A DNA stretch of 43,207 nt from Oscillospiraceae bacterium (lineage in GTDB: Bacteria; Bacillota; Clostridia; Oscillospirales; CAG-272), in assembly GCA_015064345.1 (NCBI GenBank), contig SVSK01000014.1:1-43207 (forward strand). The letters are read 5' to 3'. The notes beneath the pieces are model-generated. The model was not told where the DNA came from and made no database searches. It saw only the letters and a list, made by a program, of their open reading frames with translations. Position numbers and translations under genes: made by a program. Positions 25,351 through 34,054 of this stretch are shown in pieces. The number at the start of each line of letters is the position of its first letter. Positions within the stretch are counted from its first letter, which is position 1.

Positions 25351-25393
25351 CCTTCTCCAGCGGAGAAGGTGTCACGAAGTGACGGATGAGGAG
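25351..25393. repeat. Dispersed palindromic repeat, family A copy 3 (inverted)
   Basis: CCTTCTCCAGCGGAGAAGG (a near-perfect palindrome) followed by TGTCACGAAGTGACGGATGAGGAG. It is the reverse complement of the family A core without the central insert, and ends 20 bases from the stop of the membrane-protein gene. Confidence 0.78.
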
Positions 25394-25412
25394 AATACTG
25401 TTTCAACACACC

Positions 25413-25958
25413 TTACCCAACAACCTCAAAAAACCGCTTCATTGCCTCGTCAGCTTCGATAAGAACTCCAATATACTTTTCTCCATCCTCAAAGACAAGC
25501 AAAATTTCATCAGATGAGCACGGAGTCAACGAATAATCGTACACAACAAACCGCCCGCCGTTTTCAGCCTTGTATTTCTCACGTATCTCGCGCATCTTTC
25601 CCGCCTCGCCTGCCACAAAAAATGCTTCCTTCAGCTGCTCAAGTGACAGAACACACAACCCCACCGGCTCACCAAATGGGTACTTCCTCGTCACAGTCAA
25701 GTCGAGCATGTGATAAGGCATGTTCCCGATTCCACCGTAGCTTGCCGCAAGAGCAGATACCTCGTCCTCACCCCGCGGGCCGATAATATAGCAAAACTCA
25801 ATAAGGAGATACCGCGCGAGGACGTACATAAGAAGAAAAAGCGCAAGAAAAGCCACACCCCACAGGCGGAAATACACGCCTACCCCCGTCAAAAGAGCAA
25901 GAGCGATAATTGCCGCAAAAATGATCGGCTTTCTTTTCTGGCACGGTACACTTCCCAT
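25413..25958 (-). CDS. Hypothetical two-helix membrane protein
   Basis: 181 residues. A basic start (KRKP) is followed by two adjacent membrane helices (about 12-30 and 32-52; IIFAAIIALALLTGVGVYF, LWGVAFLALFLLMYVLARY). The rest is a soluble domain with strands such as LLVFEDGEKYIGVLIEAD and an end MKRFFEVVG. It reads like a small bacterial PH-like or stress-type membrane protein, but I recognise no family. GGAGGGGAATT precedes the ATG at 25958. It is separated from rpmF by about 70 bases. Confidence 0.65.
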   Translation of the reverse strand: MGSVPCQKRKPIIFAAIIALALLTGVGVYFRLWGVAFLALFLLMYVLARYLLIEFCYIIGPRGEDEVSALAASYGGIGNMPYHMLDLTVTRKYPFGEPVGLCVLSLEQLKEAFFVAGEAGKMREIREKYKAENGGRFVVYDYSLTPCSSDEILLVFEDGEKYIGVLIEADEAMKRFFEVVG

Positions 25959-26026
25959 AATTCCCCTCCGATAACCGAATAAAAAAAGCGTGCCCGTGTT
26001 ACCTCAACGATAGCACGGACCATAAC

Positions 26027-26215
26027 TTACGCTTCTTCAGTTGTCTTAATTACCTGCTCGCCGTCGTAATAACCGCAAGCCTTGCAAACACGGTGAGCAA
26101 GATTATATTCACCGCAGTGTGAGCACTTAACCATTCCGGGCAGTGCGAGCTTCCAAACGTTGGAACGTCTCTTGTCGCGTCTTGCCTTGGATGTTTTTCT
26201 CTTCGGTACAGCCAT
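26027..26215 (-). CDS. rpmF: 50S ribosomal protein L32
   Basis: 62 residues, the standard length. The start [17 protein letters not shown] is diagnostic of L32, and C31, C34, C44 and C47 form the zinc site (the C+ paralogue form). The ATG at 26215 follows GGGAGG. It lies downstream of the DUF177 gene, the conserved gene order. Confidence 0.98.
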   Translation of the reverse strand: MAVPKRKTSKARRDKRRSNVWKLALPGMVKCSHCGEYNLAHRVCKACGYYDGEQVIKTTEEA

Positions 26216-26281
26216 TTGTCAAACCTCCCTCGGTATTATCAATCAGGTGTTATTTTACACGTACATTATATTATAACACAC

Positions 26282-26848
26282 TCATTCTTGATTTTCAAGT
26301 AGTTTTTGCAAAATTGCAAGCTTTGGATTAATATATTTTTCCTCTTTACAGCCGCAATCTCCGTCTTTCAGATGCTTTCCGCACTTAGGACACAGTCCCG
26401 GGCAGTCATCCTCACACAAAACGAAGCTGGGAAGTGAAAGAGAGATCTCCTCCATGATATCAGCATCCGGGATGATCCGCGCCTCGTTCACGCAGATAAC
26501 GTCCTCAGTCACGCCGTCCCACTCATCGTCATCCGACAGGTGAGAATCCGCCCCAAGAGAGGAGCGGTCGGTAATTACCAGGCGTTCAATATCAAATTCG
26601 AGGAGCGCGTCGATCTCGTCAAGACATCTCGCACAGGATGTTTTGTAGTTCACGGTAACGTGAGCCTTGAACATCATACTGCCGAGTGTGTCGTAAGCCT
26701 CACCGACTACTCTGATGCCACCGTCGCCGATTTCCACATCAGCAGGCATCTGCACACATTCCACATCGGTATGCATGGGGTCAAACGTGTAGTCAAACTT
26801 CACCGAGTCTGCACGGTGGTTCATCAGTTCAGTTACATCAATCTTCAT
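26282..26848 (-). CDS. DUF177 / YceD-family protein
   Basis: 188 residues from ATG 26848. The hallmark CARCL (about 97-101) opens the conserved block and CPGLCPKCG with a further CGC near the end gives a zinc cluster. YceD proteins are linked to 23S rRNA accumulation and are encoded just upstream of L32, as here (66-base gap). A longer frame to 26902 exists; 26848 is chosen because MKIDVTEL is the typical start and AAAGG lies 10 bases before. Confidence 0.9.
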   Translation of the reverse strand: MKIDVTELMNHRADSVKFDYTFDPMHTDVECVQMPADVEIGDGGIRVVGEAYDTLGSMMFKAHVTVNYKTSCARCLDEIDALLEFDIERLVITDRSSLGADSHLSDDDEWDGVTEDVICVNEARIIPDADIMEEISLSLPSFVLCEDDCPGLCPKCGKHLKDGDCGCKEEKYINPKLAILQKLLENQE

Positions 26849-27060
26849 AGCACACCAACCTTTTTGTGATCTCACAGAAGCGGGCGTTGGGTTCTGAAGC
26901 ACAGCATAAATACTTCAAACGCACACTATTCCATGGTAAGATATATTATATCGCAAGGCTTAATTCCTGTCAAGTTGTTTTTTTTACATTTTATTCGGGC
27001 ATTAACGAGTATTTTATGTAATATTGGCACAATCAATCAAAATGTCACAAGCAAAAAAAC

Positions 27061-27221
27061 TGTCATTCTGAGCGCAGTACGCAGTACGAAGTCGAAGAAT
27101 CTAATGGAGATCCTTCGATTGGGTAGGGTATTTAGAAAGCAAATCCCATACATTAAGCCAACCCTACCCGTGAGAACTTCGTTCTCATTTTGTTCGCCCG
27201 AAGTCTCCACTCAGGATGACA
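27061..27221. repeat. MITE-like repeat, family B copy 3
   Basis: 161 bases from TGTCATTCTGAG to CTCAGGATGACA. It aligns with the reverse complement of 6824-6969 across both ends and the inner GGGTAGGGTAT, CCAACCCTACCCG and GAGAACTTCGTTCTC parts. It fills most of the 26849-27243 gap between DUF177 and sfsA; I see no other feature there. Confidence 0.82.
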
Positions 27222-27243
27222 AAGCGACACCACAACCCATCAC

Positions 27244-27936
27244 TCACAACTCAACCCTCACCGTTCCGTCTGCCGCGATCGAGTCCGGCGTAACACAGCA
27301 TTCCACCGCAAGCACGTTCACGCCCAATCGAGCCGCAGTCCGCAATGCCTCACCAAACTCGGGATGAGTGGCATCGTTGGGCCTTACCTCACGCACTCCC
27401 TTCATCTGAACCACAAAGAGAACGTAAGCCTCATATCCCAGGTCCACCGCGCGGGTCAGCTCCCGTATATGCTTCACACCGCGCTCGGTAGGTGCATCGG
27501 GGAACATGGCAACGCCGTCATTCTCAAGAGTCACACCCTTTACTTCAAGAAACGCCCGCCTGTCTCCGTCCTCAATGTAGAAATCAAAGCGAGAATCGCC
27601 CCACTTCACCTCGCGACGGAGTTTTGCCTCACGGGAGAACAGTCCTCCACCTTTGAGCCACTCCTCTGCCACATCATTCGGCACCTGCGAGTCCATGTTT
27701 ATCATGAGAACACCGCGATCCGTCACCTTTTCAACCGCGACAAGGTCGTATTTTGTCTTTCTCGCAGGGTTATCCGACTCCGCAAGGTACACAGTACACC
27801 CCGGCACAAGCAGCTCCCTGCACCGACCTGTGTTCTTGACGTGCACAGTCTCTATTCTACCGTCTATCTCCACTCGGGCGATAAATCTGTTGGGCCTCTC
27901 GATAAACCTGCCTGATACTACTCTATCATACTTCAT
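27244..27936 (-). CDS. sfsA: SfsA family nuclease
   Basis: 230 residues. It contains VKNTGRC (33-39), WGDSRFDFY (112-120) and FLEVKGVTLEND (129-140), the active-site block D-(x)-E-x-K of this nuclease family, plus PTERGVKHIREL. SfsA was named as a sugar-fermentation stimulator but is now seen as a DNA/RNA nuclease or binding protein. Start ATG 27936 has AGAGGAAAAT upstream; an upstream start at 27969 lacks one. Confidence 0.93.
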   Translation of the reverse strand: MKYDRVVSGRFIERPNRFIARVEIDGRIETVHVKNTGRCRELLVPGCTVYLAESDNPARKTKYDLVAVEKVTDRGVLMINMDSQVPNDVAEEWLKGGGLFSREAKLRREVKWGDSRFDFYIEDGDRRAFLEVKGVTLENDGVAMFPDAPTERGVKHIRELTRAVDLGYEAYVLFVVQMKGVREVRPNDATHPEFGEALRTAARLGVNVLAVECCVTPDSIAADGTVRVEL

Positions 27937-28007
27937 ATTTTCCTCTAAAAGCAACCGTAACTCCGACATATATCTACATCGGAGTCACGAGTGTTATTAA
28001 GTTATTT

Positions 28008-29048
28008 TTATCCGATTATTTCAGCATCCGTTGACAGGAGCGCAGCCGCCTGAGAATCGCATCCTGCGACAAGATCCTTGTCCTTTTCTTCCTCACTTGC
28101 ATCGTAGCCATACCAGGTTATAAGCTCATAGCCGCGCTGTGTTTTGGAATAGGAACAATCCATGTGAGTATACTCTACACTCAAGCGCTCAATTACGTTG
28201 TTTGCGAGGCGATACTCAACGGTGCAGATTACCGCTTCCATCTCAATGACACTGCTGTCAGTTTCGCTGGTACTGTAAGTATACGTCCAGTTGGAGCATT
28301 TCAAAGTGTTTTCATCCCCCTCAGTGGGATACATATCGTAAAGCGCCAAATTGATAACGTCTTCAAATTCCACGGTAATATCGGCATACTTGTCCTTCAT
28401 TTTCTCCAGAGCAGCCGAAGCAGCCTGAGCAAATCTTTCGGGATTATCCTTGCCATATGTACTGTTTACCGCAGCCTCTCTGTAGAAGGTGTACTCCTCG
28501 CACTGTCTGCCGTTGATATAAAAGCTTCCGACGCAAAGGAAAAGACGACCCTGTTCATCTGCAGTCGCACCATCCAATGCTTTGGGCTCCGGTGTATTCG
28601 TGCCATCATTTCGGTCAATGACGTAGATTGCATAATCCACAGTAAAGGTATAAACGAGATTGGATAAGGTCGCAACGCAACCCTCGTTTAGGATCTTCAT
28701 GTCGCGAAGCTGTGCATAAGGAACCTCATATCCATTACTTGCAAATAAAGCGGCGCTTTCAGATACAGCTTCAGCGGCGTAGTACATCCATTCTGCATCG
28801 GGAATATTATTGTCAGGTTCAAATGTAAGCATTACATCAACAGCGCCGTCTCTGTATAAGTTTTCATCGGAGAAGTCGTTATCCTGCTCGTCATCATCAG
28901 TAATATTCACAGACGGCATATTTGATTCGGGAGTGTCTGTCTCAACATCGTCGTCAGCAGGCTTCTTCGCCTTATTGCATCCTGTTATCATCACAGCCAC
29001 TGCAATCATGATCGCGGCGAGTGTAATCAGTATTTTTTTGTTTCTCAT
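28008..29048 (-). CDS. Lipoprotein, single-domain paralogue of the 699-residue lipoprotein
   Basis: 346 residues. Signal peptide with a lipobox ending ITGC (lipidated Cys 24), then an acidic linker (PADDDVETDTPES, with DDDEQDNDFSD). The body carries the same domain as the first repeat unit of the neighbouring lipoprotein: EWMYYAAEAVSES, FVxxYAIYVIDR, GRLFLCVGSFYINGRQCEEYTFYRE and CSNWTYTYS. It would be anchored on the outer face of the membrane. AGGAGGATTAT precedes the ATG. Function is not recognised. Confidence 0.75.
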   Translation of the reverse strand: MRNKKILITLAAIMIAVAVMITGCNKAKKPADDDVETDTPESNMPSVNITDDDEQDNDFSDENLYRDGAVDVMLTFEPDNNIPDAEWMYYAAEAVSESAALFASNGYEVPYAQLRDMKILNEGCVATLSNLVYTFTVDYAIYVIDRNDGTNTPEPKALDGATADEQGRLFLCVGSFYINGRQCEEYTFYREAAVNSTYGKDNPERFAQAASAALEKMKDKYADITVEFEDVINLALYDMYPTEGDENTLKCSNWTYTYSTSETDSSVIEMEAVICTVEYRLANNVIERLSVEYTHMDCSYSKTQRGYELITWYGYDASEEEKDKDLVAGCDSQAAALLSTDAEIIG

Positions 29049-29230
29049 ATAATCCTCCTGTGCTTATTATGCCAATAGCTTTTTGCACAATTTTATTGTA
29101 TATTCATATGTATTTTACCATATCAGATGCCGTATGTGAAGTATATGAGATGATTTTTTACAATTTGTTGATAAAAACGCCCAAGCACATAGCATCTTAT
29201 CCCTTCGCCGTCACTCGCATTTCTGCTCCG

Positions 29231-29659
29231 TCAGTTCCAAAGATAGAATTCCGTCCATCTCCAACCGTCCTCGGTCAGCGAGTAGACGAATGTGTGATAC
29301 TCTGTTAATTCTGTAAGCCCGACCTCTTCTCTGAACTCTTCTCTCACCTCGGCAGTCAAGGTGTAGACGATCTCCGTATCCGTTCGGGATGTCACGTCAC
29401 GGCTGACCTCCTCCCAAAAGATATTTGTTCCTCTGCCGCCAATAAGACCGTATATGCCGCCCTCATATTCAACGTAAGTGTGGCGCGACAACAGCCTATC
29501 GGCAACCGTTTCACCGAATATTCCGCGGATGTAGCTTTCCCACTCATCAAAGGTGGTAAACACGGGATTTTCCATGTTGACGTAGTTCCACTGTCCTATC
29601 TGAACGTGCTCCTGCTCGGAGGAATATCCCTGTCTCTGTAAAGTCCGCCTGCGTTTATC
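29231..29659 (-). pseudogene. C-terminal portion of the 699-residue lipoprotein, cut off by an in-frame TGA
   Basis: The frame of the lipoprotein gene at 29660-31759 continues in the same phase past its TGA (29660-29662): 142 codons read DKRRRTLQRQGYSSEQ and onward through GRGTNIFWEEV to FYLWN. A start at ATG 29575 (114 residues) is possible but has no ribosome site. The stop lies within a 24-base unit bounded by a direct repeat of CGGACTTTA on the minus strand (plus-strand positions 29639-29647 and 29663-29671). It may represent a recent nonsense duplication or a phase-variable tail. Confidence 0.7.
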
Positions 29660-31759
29660 TCATAAAGTCCGAATACGTCGCGTGCTGCAATACGCGTCGT
29701 TCATGTATTCTCTAAGCTCATCATCACTCAGCGCAGTAACGTCCACAGGCTCGCGGAAGCCGAAATCACTGTAGAGATTATACTCGATCCACTGCTCAGG
29801 AGTGTACTTGCTGTTATAAAATTGGGCGAACAAGTCGTCCTGCGTAGTCCCGCTGTTCATATGATTTGCAAAGTGTGCCTCTGCCTTCTTGCGGCATTCT
29901 TCAATCAACGCAGGATCCTTTTCGTCCTCGTCTACCCTGCCACCCGATCTGGTGATAGTTGTGTATCCTGTTTCGTCAACTCTGAAAGGAAGACTGATCT
30001 CAAGATATCTGCCGCCATTTTCAACAATCTTGCCGTCAACAAGAGAGTACTCTCCCTCGTAAGCAATCACCTCAACAGACAAGTCACCGTATTCGTCCAC
30101 CTCGGAAGCTGTCATTGTGTAGGCATAACATTTGAGATAGTCCCACTCGGCAACAGTCGGATACATATCTGCCATCTCTAGATATACCACCTGCTCAAGG
30201 GTGTATTCTCTGTCGGGAATATATGCATCTTTGCTTTCCCTCATATACTGAGATGCGGCGCGTGTATATTTGTCGGGATTATTCTCACCGTAAAGCACGT
30301 TTATCTCAGCCTCGGTAATGAATTTGTGCATCACCACATCACCTGCATTCTTGCGATAGTTTGCAACCATGAGATACGCTTTTCCTTCGGTCTCGTCGCT
30401 GATAATGCCGTCAAAGGTCACGGTTTCACCTGTTACCTCGTCCGTTTCCTCTCCCCAAACGTTAATGTTGTAGGAAAGGTCCAAGGTCCACACGCCCTCC
30501 ATAAGTCCTGCCACACCGGTGCTGACTACATCCATTCCCAGAAGCTCAGCAGAGGAAACGTTGTAACCCGAGTAGAGAGCATTGGCGATTCTCTGCCACA
30601 CATACTCCTTGGCATAACCGACAAAGCCTGCCGTGTGATGGTTCTCTGAAGGGTCAAACCCTAAGTTAACATTTGTTTCCCTGGCTATGTGCAAATACGC
30701 CTCGGGAACTTTAGTCGTGTCGGACTGCATAAAATGCGTCTTCGCAGCCTCAAAGCATTCTTCAATCAATGCGGGATCTTTTTCGATCTCGGTATATCCA
30801 TACGAAGCCGAAGTTATCAGCTCATATCCGCGCGGTGTCTTTGAATAGACCCGGTACATGTAGGTATACTCTTCGCTCTCACACTCGATTCCGCTGTCCG
30901 TCATACGGTACTCCGCCGTGCATATTACAACGTTCGCAGTGACCACCGTGCTAACGTCAAGAGTCTCCTCTACGGTGTACGACCAAGCGGAGCACTTTAT
31001 ATAGTCCTCTCCTGTTTCTGTGGGATACGTTCCGTTAAGCGCGTTTGACATCACCTCGTCAAATTCAATGTCCCCGTCCGCATACTTATCCTTCATCGCG
31101 TCCATCTCGGAGAGCGCCGCCTTCTTGAATCTGTCGGGGTCATCCTCACCGTACTCTACGTTTATATGGGATTCTCTGCTGTAGGAGTATTCCTCATACT
31201 GCCTGCCGTTCACCTCAAATTCGGCAACGTGCAAAAACAGTCTGCCAAGCTCATCGAGAACAGCACCGTCCCAAGCATCCGCTTCACCTGTAGCAGGGTC
31301 AACGTCCTCACCCCAAACATAGATAACAAAATCCACGGTAAAGGTGTAAACAAGGTCAGAAAGTCCGCCGCCACATCCCTCGTGAAGGATCCTCATGCCG
31401 TGAATGTCAGCGATGGAAACATCGTAGCCCATGTCCCTGTATTTCGCCGCGATCTCCGACACAGCTTCAGCCGCATAATACACCCAGTCGTTGTCAGGGA
31501 TTAGTCCCGTGGGGTCAAAGGTTATCCTTACGTCCACTTCTCCGCTGTCATACACATCCCCCACAGGAAAATCTGTCTCGGGCACTTCCGTTTCGGGCAA
31601 ATCTGTCTCCGGCACATCCGTTTCAAACCCGTCAGCCTCCGGCAAATTCGTCTCGGGCACTTCCGTTTCAATCGGCTTTTTCCCGCCGCATCCCACAAGC
31701 GTCAAGGCAAGTATCAGTATCATTATCAAACTAACTTTTGTAAACAGACTACCTTTCAT
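29660..31759 (-). CDS. Large lipoprotein with duplicated domain, C-terminally truncated
   Basis: 699 residues. Signal peptide with lipobox LVGC (Cys 24). Residues about 30-68 form a repetitive linker of ETDVPETDLPET-type hexads. Two related units follow: about 75-345 (SDLVYTFTVDFVIYVWGED, AEFEVNGRQYEEYSYSRE, KCSAWSYTVEE) and about 365-650 (GLMEGVWTLDLSYNINVWGEE, KCYAYTMTASE). Each resembles the single domain of the 28008 gene, so a duplication made this protein. It is probably surface anchored; function unknown. The reading frame stops by TGA at 29660 but resumes in phase (see 29231-29659). AAGGAGGTCATAG precedes the ATG. Confidence 0.8.
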   Translation of the reverse strand: MKGSLFTKVSLIMILILALTLVGCGGKKPIETEVPETNLPEADGFETDVPETDLPETEVPETDFPVGDVYDSGEVDVRITFDPTGLIPDNDWVYYAAEAVSEIAAKYRDMGYDVSIADIHGMRILHEGCGGGLSDLVYTFTVDFVIYVWGEDVDPATGEADAWDGAVLDELGRLFLHVAEFEVNGRQYEEYSYSRESHINVEYGEDDPDRFKKAALSEMDAMKDKYADGDIEFDEVMSNALNGTYPTETGEDYIKCSAWSYTVEETLDVSTVVTANVVICTAEYRMTDSGIECESEEYTYMYRVYSKTPRGYELITSASYGYTEIEKDPALIEECFEAAKTHFMQSDTTKVPEAYLHIARETNVNLGFDPSENHHTAGFVGYAKEYVWQRIANALYSGYNVSSAELLGMDVVSTGVAGLMEGVWTLDLSYNINVWGEETDEVTGETVTFDGIISDETEGKAYLMVANYRKNAGDVVMHKFITEAEINVLYGENNPDKYTRAASQYMRESKDAYIPDREYTLEQVVYLEMADMYPTVAEWDYLKCYAYTMTASEVDEYGDLSVEVIAYEGEYSLVDGKIVENGGRYLEISLPFRVDETGYTTITRSGGRVDEDEKDPALIEECRKKAEAHFANHMNSGTTQDDLFAQFYNSKYTPEQWIEYNLYSDFGFREPVDVTALSDDELREYMNDAYCSTRRIRTL

Positions 31760-31878
31760 CTATGACCTCCTTAACGTCATTCTGTATATCTTATTCAGCC
31801 ACATAAACACTCTTACATATTAAGTCTACCATATAAGACGAATAAAGTGAAGCTTTAGTTCCGATTTTTTACAAAATA

Positions 31879-31908
31879 TTGAAACTTCCTCAAAAAATGT
31901 GCTATAAT
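31879..31908 (+). promoter_or_regulatory. Promoter of serine hydrolase gene
   Basis: TTGAAA (31879-31884), 18-base spacer, TATAAT (31903-31908), 28 bases before ATG 31937. Confidence 0.8.
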
Positions 31909-31936
31909 TAAGAAAACACTGCCAAAGGAGTCTGCC

Positions 31937-33334
31937 ATGAACTGCTACATTCACCCATCCGTATCGAGTGCCGCACTTAACGCATTCTTTAAGCGTAACA
32001 ACATAAGCGGCGAGGTACATTCAATAAAGCTTATCCACAAGGGTGAGACAATGATTCGCCTTGCCATCCCGCCTTACTCAACTGAAGACAAGCGGGAATC
32101 CTACTCCCTCTCAAAAAGCTTCACTTCCACTGCAATCGGCATGCTTGTAACCGAAGGAAAGCTCACCACGGATGCTCGTATAGTGGACCTCTTCCCAGAC
32201 AAATGCCCGGCGGAAATGTCTGAAAATCTCGCGAAAATGCGCCTGTCTCACGTACTTTCAATGAATACAGGCCATGAAAGCTGTGTAATGGACAAGATCT
32301 CGCAGGCAGACGACGCAGTAGCGGCATTCCTCGCACAGCCCGTAGTACATGAGCCGGGCACGCATTTTGCCTACAATACAGGTGCCACCTGCATCCTTGC
32401 GGCAATTGTGGAAAAGCTCACAGGCATGTCTCTCCTTGACTATATTACGGTGAAGCTGTTTATCCCCATGGGAATTTTCGGCACAACCTGGCACAGAGTA
32501 AGAAGCGGTATCCAGCAGGGCGGCACAGGCATATGCGTAAACTGCGACGACATTGCCGCGCTCGGTCAGCTTTATCTCAACAAAGGCGTGTTTGGCGGCA
32601 AGCGTTACCTCAGCGAAGAATGGGTAGAGACAGCAAGCTCAAAGATCTCCGACAACTCAAACAACGGCACAGCCGACTGGTGCGTAGGCTACGGCTATCA
32701 GCTCTGGCGCAACGCAAAGGAAGGATATCGAGGCGACGGCGCATTCGGACAGCTTATGATGGTATTCCCCGAGCGGGAAATGGTCGTTGCCATTCAGGGT
32801 ATGCTTGGTGACATGTGGGCTGAGGTTGAGTCAGTATATGACCTCATAGACAATCTCTACGATACAACAGATGAGCCGCTCGCACTCCCCGAATATGCGC
32901 CCCGAAAGTCATCCGACACCGCAAGCAGAATGGAAAACAAATTCTATAAGCTTGACCAAAATCCGACAGGGCTCACAGGACTTTACATCACCCGAACAGA
33001 TAACACCCTGTCCATCCATCTGACCGACGGTGCAAACTGCGAAACCATCACCGCAGGCAACGGCTACTGGGCAGACAGTACGGTTTTTGTTCCTGTAATC
33101 AAGCCGAATATGCCCGCATTCCAGTTCAATCCTCTACCTGCCAGAACGGAGATGTCGTCTTCTTTTACAACAGAAGAAGGCAAGATCACTCTCCACGTTC
33201 GCTTCCGCAACTGTCCGCACCATATGATATGGACATTCATAGGAGATGAGTCAAAAATCCAGCTTGATATCGAGGAACGGGGCTTCATGGCGGAGGGCGC
33301 CGGAACTATTACAGGTGTTGCATTGGGTGAGTAA
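31937..33334 (+). CDS. Serine hydrolase, beta-lactamase/6-aminohexanoate-dimer hydrolase type
   Basis: 465 residues of the class C beta-lactamase-like serine hydrolase fold. The active-site S57-x-x-K60 is in SYSLSKSFTS, the tyrosine motif is AYNTG (145-149), and the third region is GDGAFGQLMMVFP, of the G-x-x-GQ type used by esterase or hydrolase members in place of KTG. There is no signal peptide, so it is cytoplasmic; the start at ATG 31937 has AAAGGAG upstream. The last 130 residues form a beta-rich extra domain. The substrate is unknown; a true penicillin target is unlikely. Confidence 0.85.
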   Translation: MNCYIHPSVSSAALNAFFKRNNISGEVHSIKLIHKGETMIRLAIPPYSTEDKRESYSLSKSFTSTAIGMLVTEGKLTTDARIVDLFPDKCPAEMSENLAKMRLSHVLSMNTGHESCVMDKISQADDAVAAFLAQPVVHEPGTHFAYNTGATCILAAIVEKLTGMSLLDYITVKLFIPMGIFGTTWHRVRSGIQQGGTGICVNCDDIAALGQLYLNKGVFGGKRYLSEEWVETASSKISDNSNNGTADWCVGYGYQLWRNAKEGYRGDGAFGQLMMVFPEREMVVAIQGMLGDMWAEVESVYDLIDNLYDTTDEPLALPEYAPRKSSDTASRMENKFYKLDQNPTGLTGLYITRTDNTLSIHLTDGANCETITAGNGYWADSTVFVPVIKPNMPAFQFNPLPARTEMSSSFTTEEGKITLHVRFRNCPHHMIWTFIGDESKIQLDIEERGFMAEGAGTITGVALGE

Positions 33335-33454
33335 AAAAAGCAATAGACCAACCGCCGCACCTGTATGGAGAGCAATCGAACATGTAAAAGCAGTTCGATA
33401 ATAACTGAATTCGTTTTTCATAAATAATTTTTATTAAAGAGACGGGATTTCTTT

Positions 33455-34000
33455 ATGAGCAAAGCTATATTTTGGGATTTGCAAGGAACTTTGGGCGGTG
33501 ATGCGGTTACAAGCATTGAACTGTTTGAACCTTATTCATTTTCAAAGGAAGCATTAAAATTGGCACGCGATAACGGATACCACAATATTGTTATTACAAA
33601 TCAAAGTCGAATTGGCAAAGAAATGCTTTCTGTTGAAGCCTATAACCAAATGGTCGACCGTATACTCAATTACTTTAATTCAAATGAAATCTTAATTAAT
33701 GAGTTTCTCTGTTGCCCACATCAAAACAGCGATAACTGCGATTGTAAAAAGCCTAAAACCGGGTTGATACAGTTATGTATAAAAAAGTACAATCTAAATA
33801 TTAGAGATTGTTTTGTCATAGGTGATATGGGTAAAAATGAGATTGTGATGGCTCGAAATGCCGGTTGTAAAGGAGTTTTGGTATTAACAGGTGGAGGCAA
33901 AGGAAGCCTTAATGAATTTCGGCATACATGGGCAGATTACGAAGCTGATATAATTGCCGACAATGCCTTAGAAGCAATAAAAGCTATCTTAAAAGAGTAG
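33455..34000 (+). CDS. HAD-IIIA hydrolase, GmhB-like, with altered motif I
   Basis: 181 residues resembling the D,D-heptose-bisphosphate/histidinol phosphatase group. Motif I is D8-L-Q10-G-T instead of DxDxT: the second aspartate, the usual general acid, is Gln. Motif II is TNQS (48-51); the zinc loop CPHQ..C..CDCKKP (87-100) is kept; motif IV is GDMGKNE (123-129). Activity may be reduced or changed. The gene and the next one are visibly AT-rich compared with neighbours, suggesting recent transfer. Ribosome site GAGACGGGA is weak. The next gene follows in 54 bases. Confidence 0.78.
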   Translation: MSKAIFWDLQGTLGGDAVTSIELFEPYSFSKEALKLARDNGYHNIVITNQSRIGKEMLSVEAYNQMVDRILNYFNSNEILINEFLCCPHQNSDNCDCKKPKTGLIQLCIKKYNLNIRDCFVIGDMGKNEIVMARNAGCKGVLVLTGGGKGSLNEFRHTWADYEADIIADNALEAIKAILKE

Positions 34001-34054
34001 AAGTAGATTCCAGTTTGACAAAACAATGAGAACCACAGTCGGGAGGATTTGCAG

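Noticed and set aside
26933-27367. 144-residue plus-strand frame over the MITE-like repeat and the end of sfsA
   Set aside because: It crosses repeat family B and runs antisense into sfsA; no ribosome site or recognisable domain.
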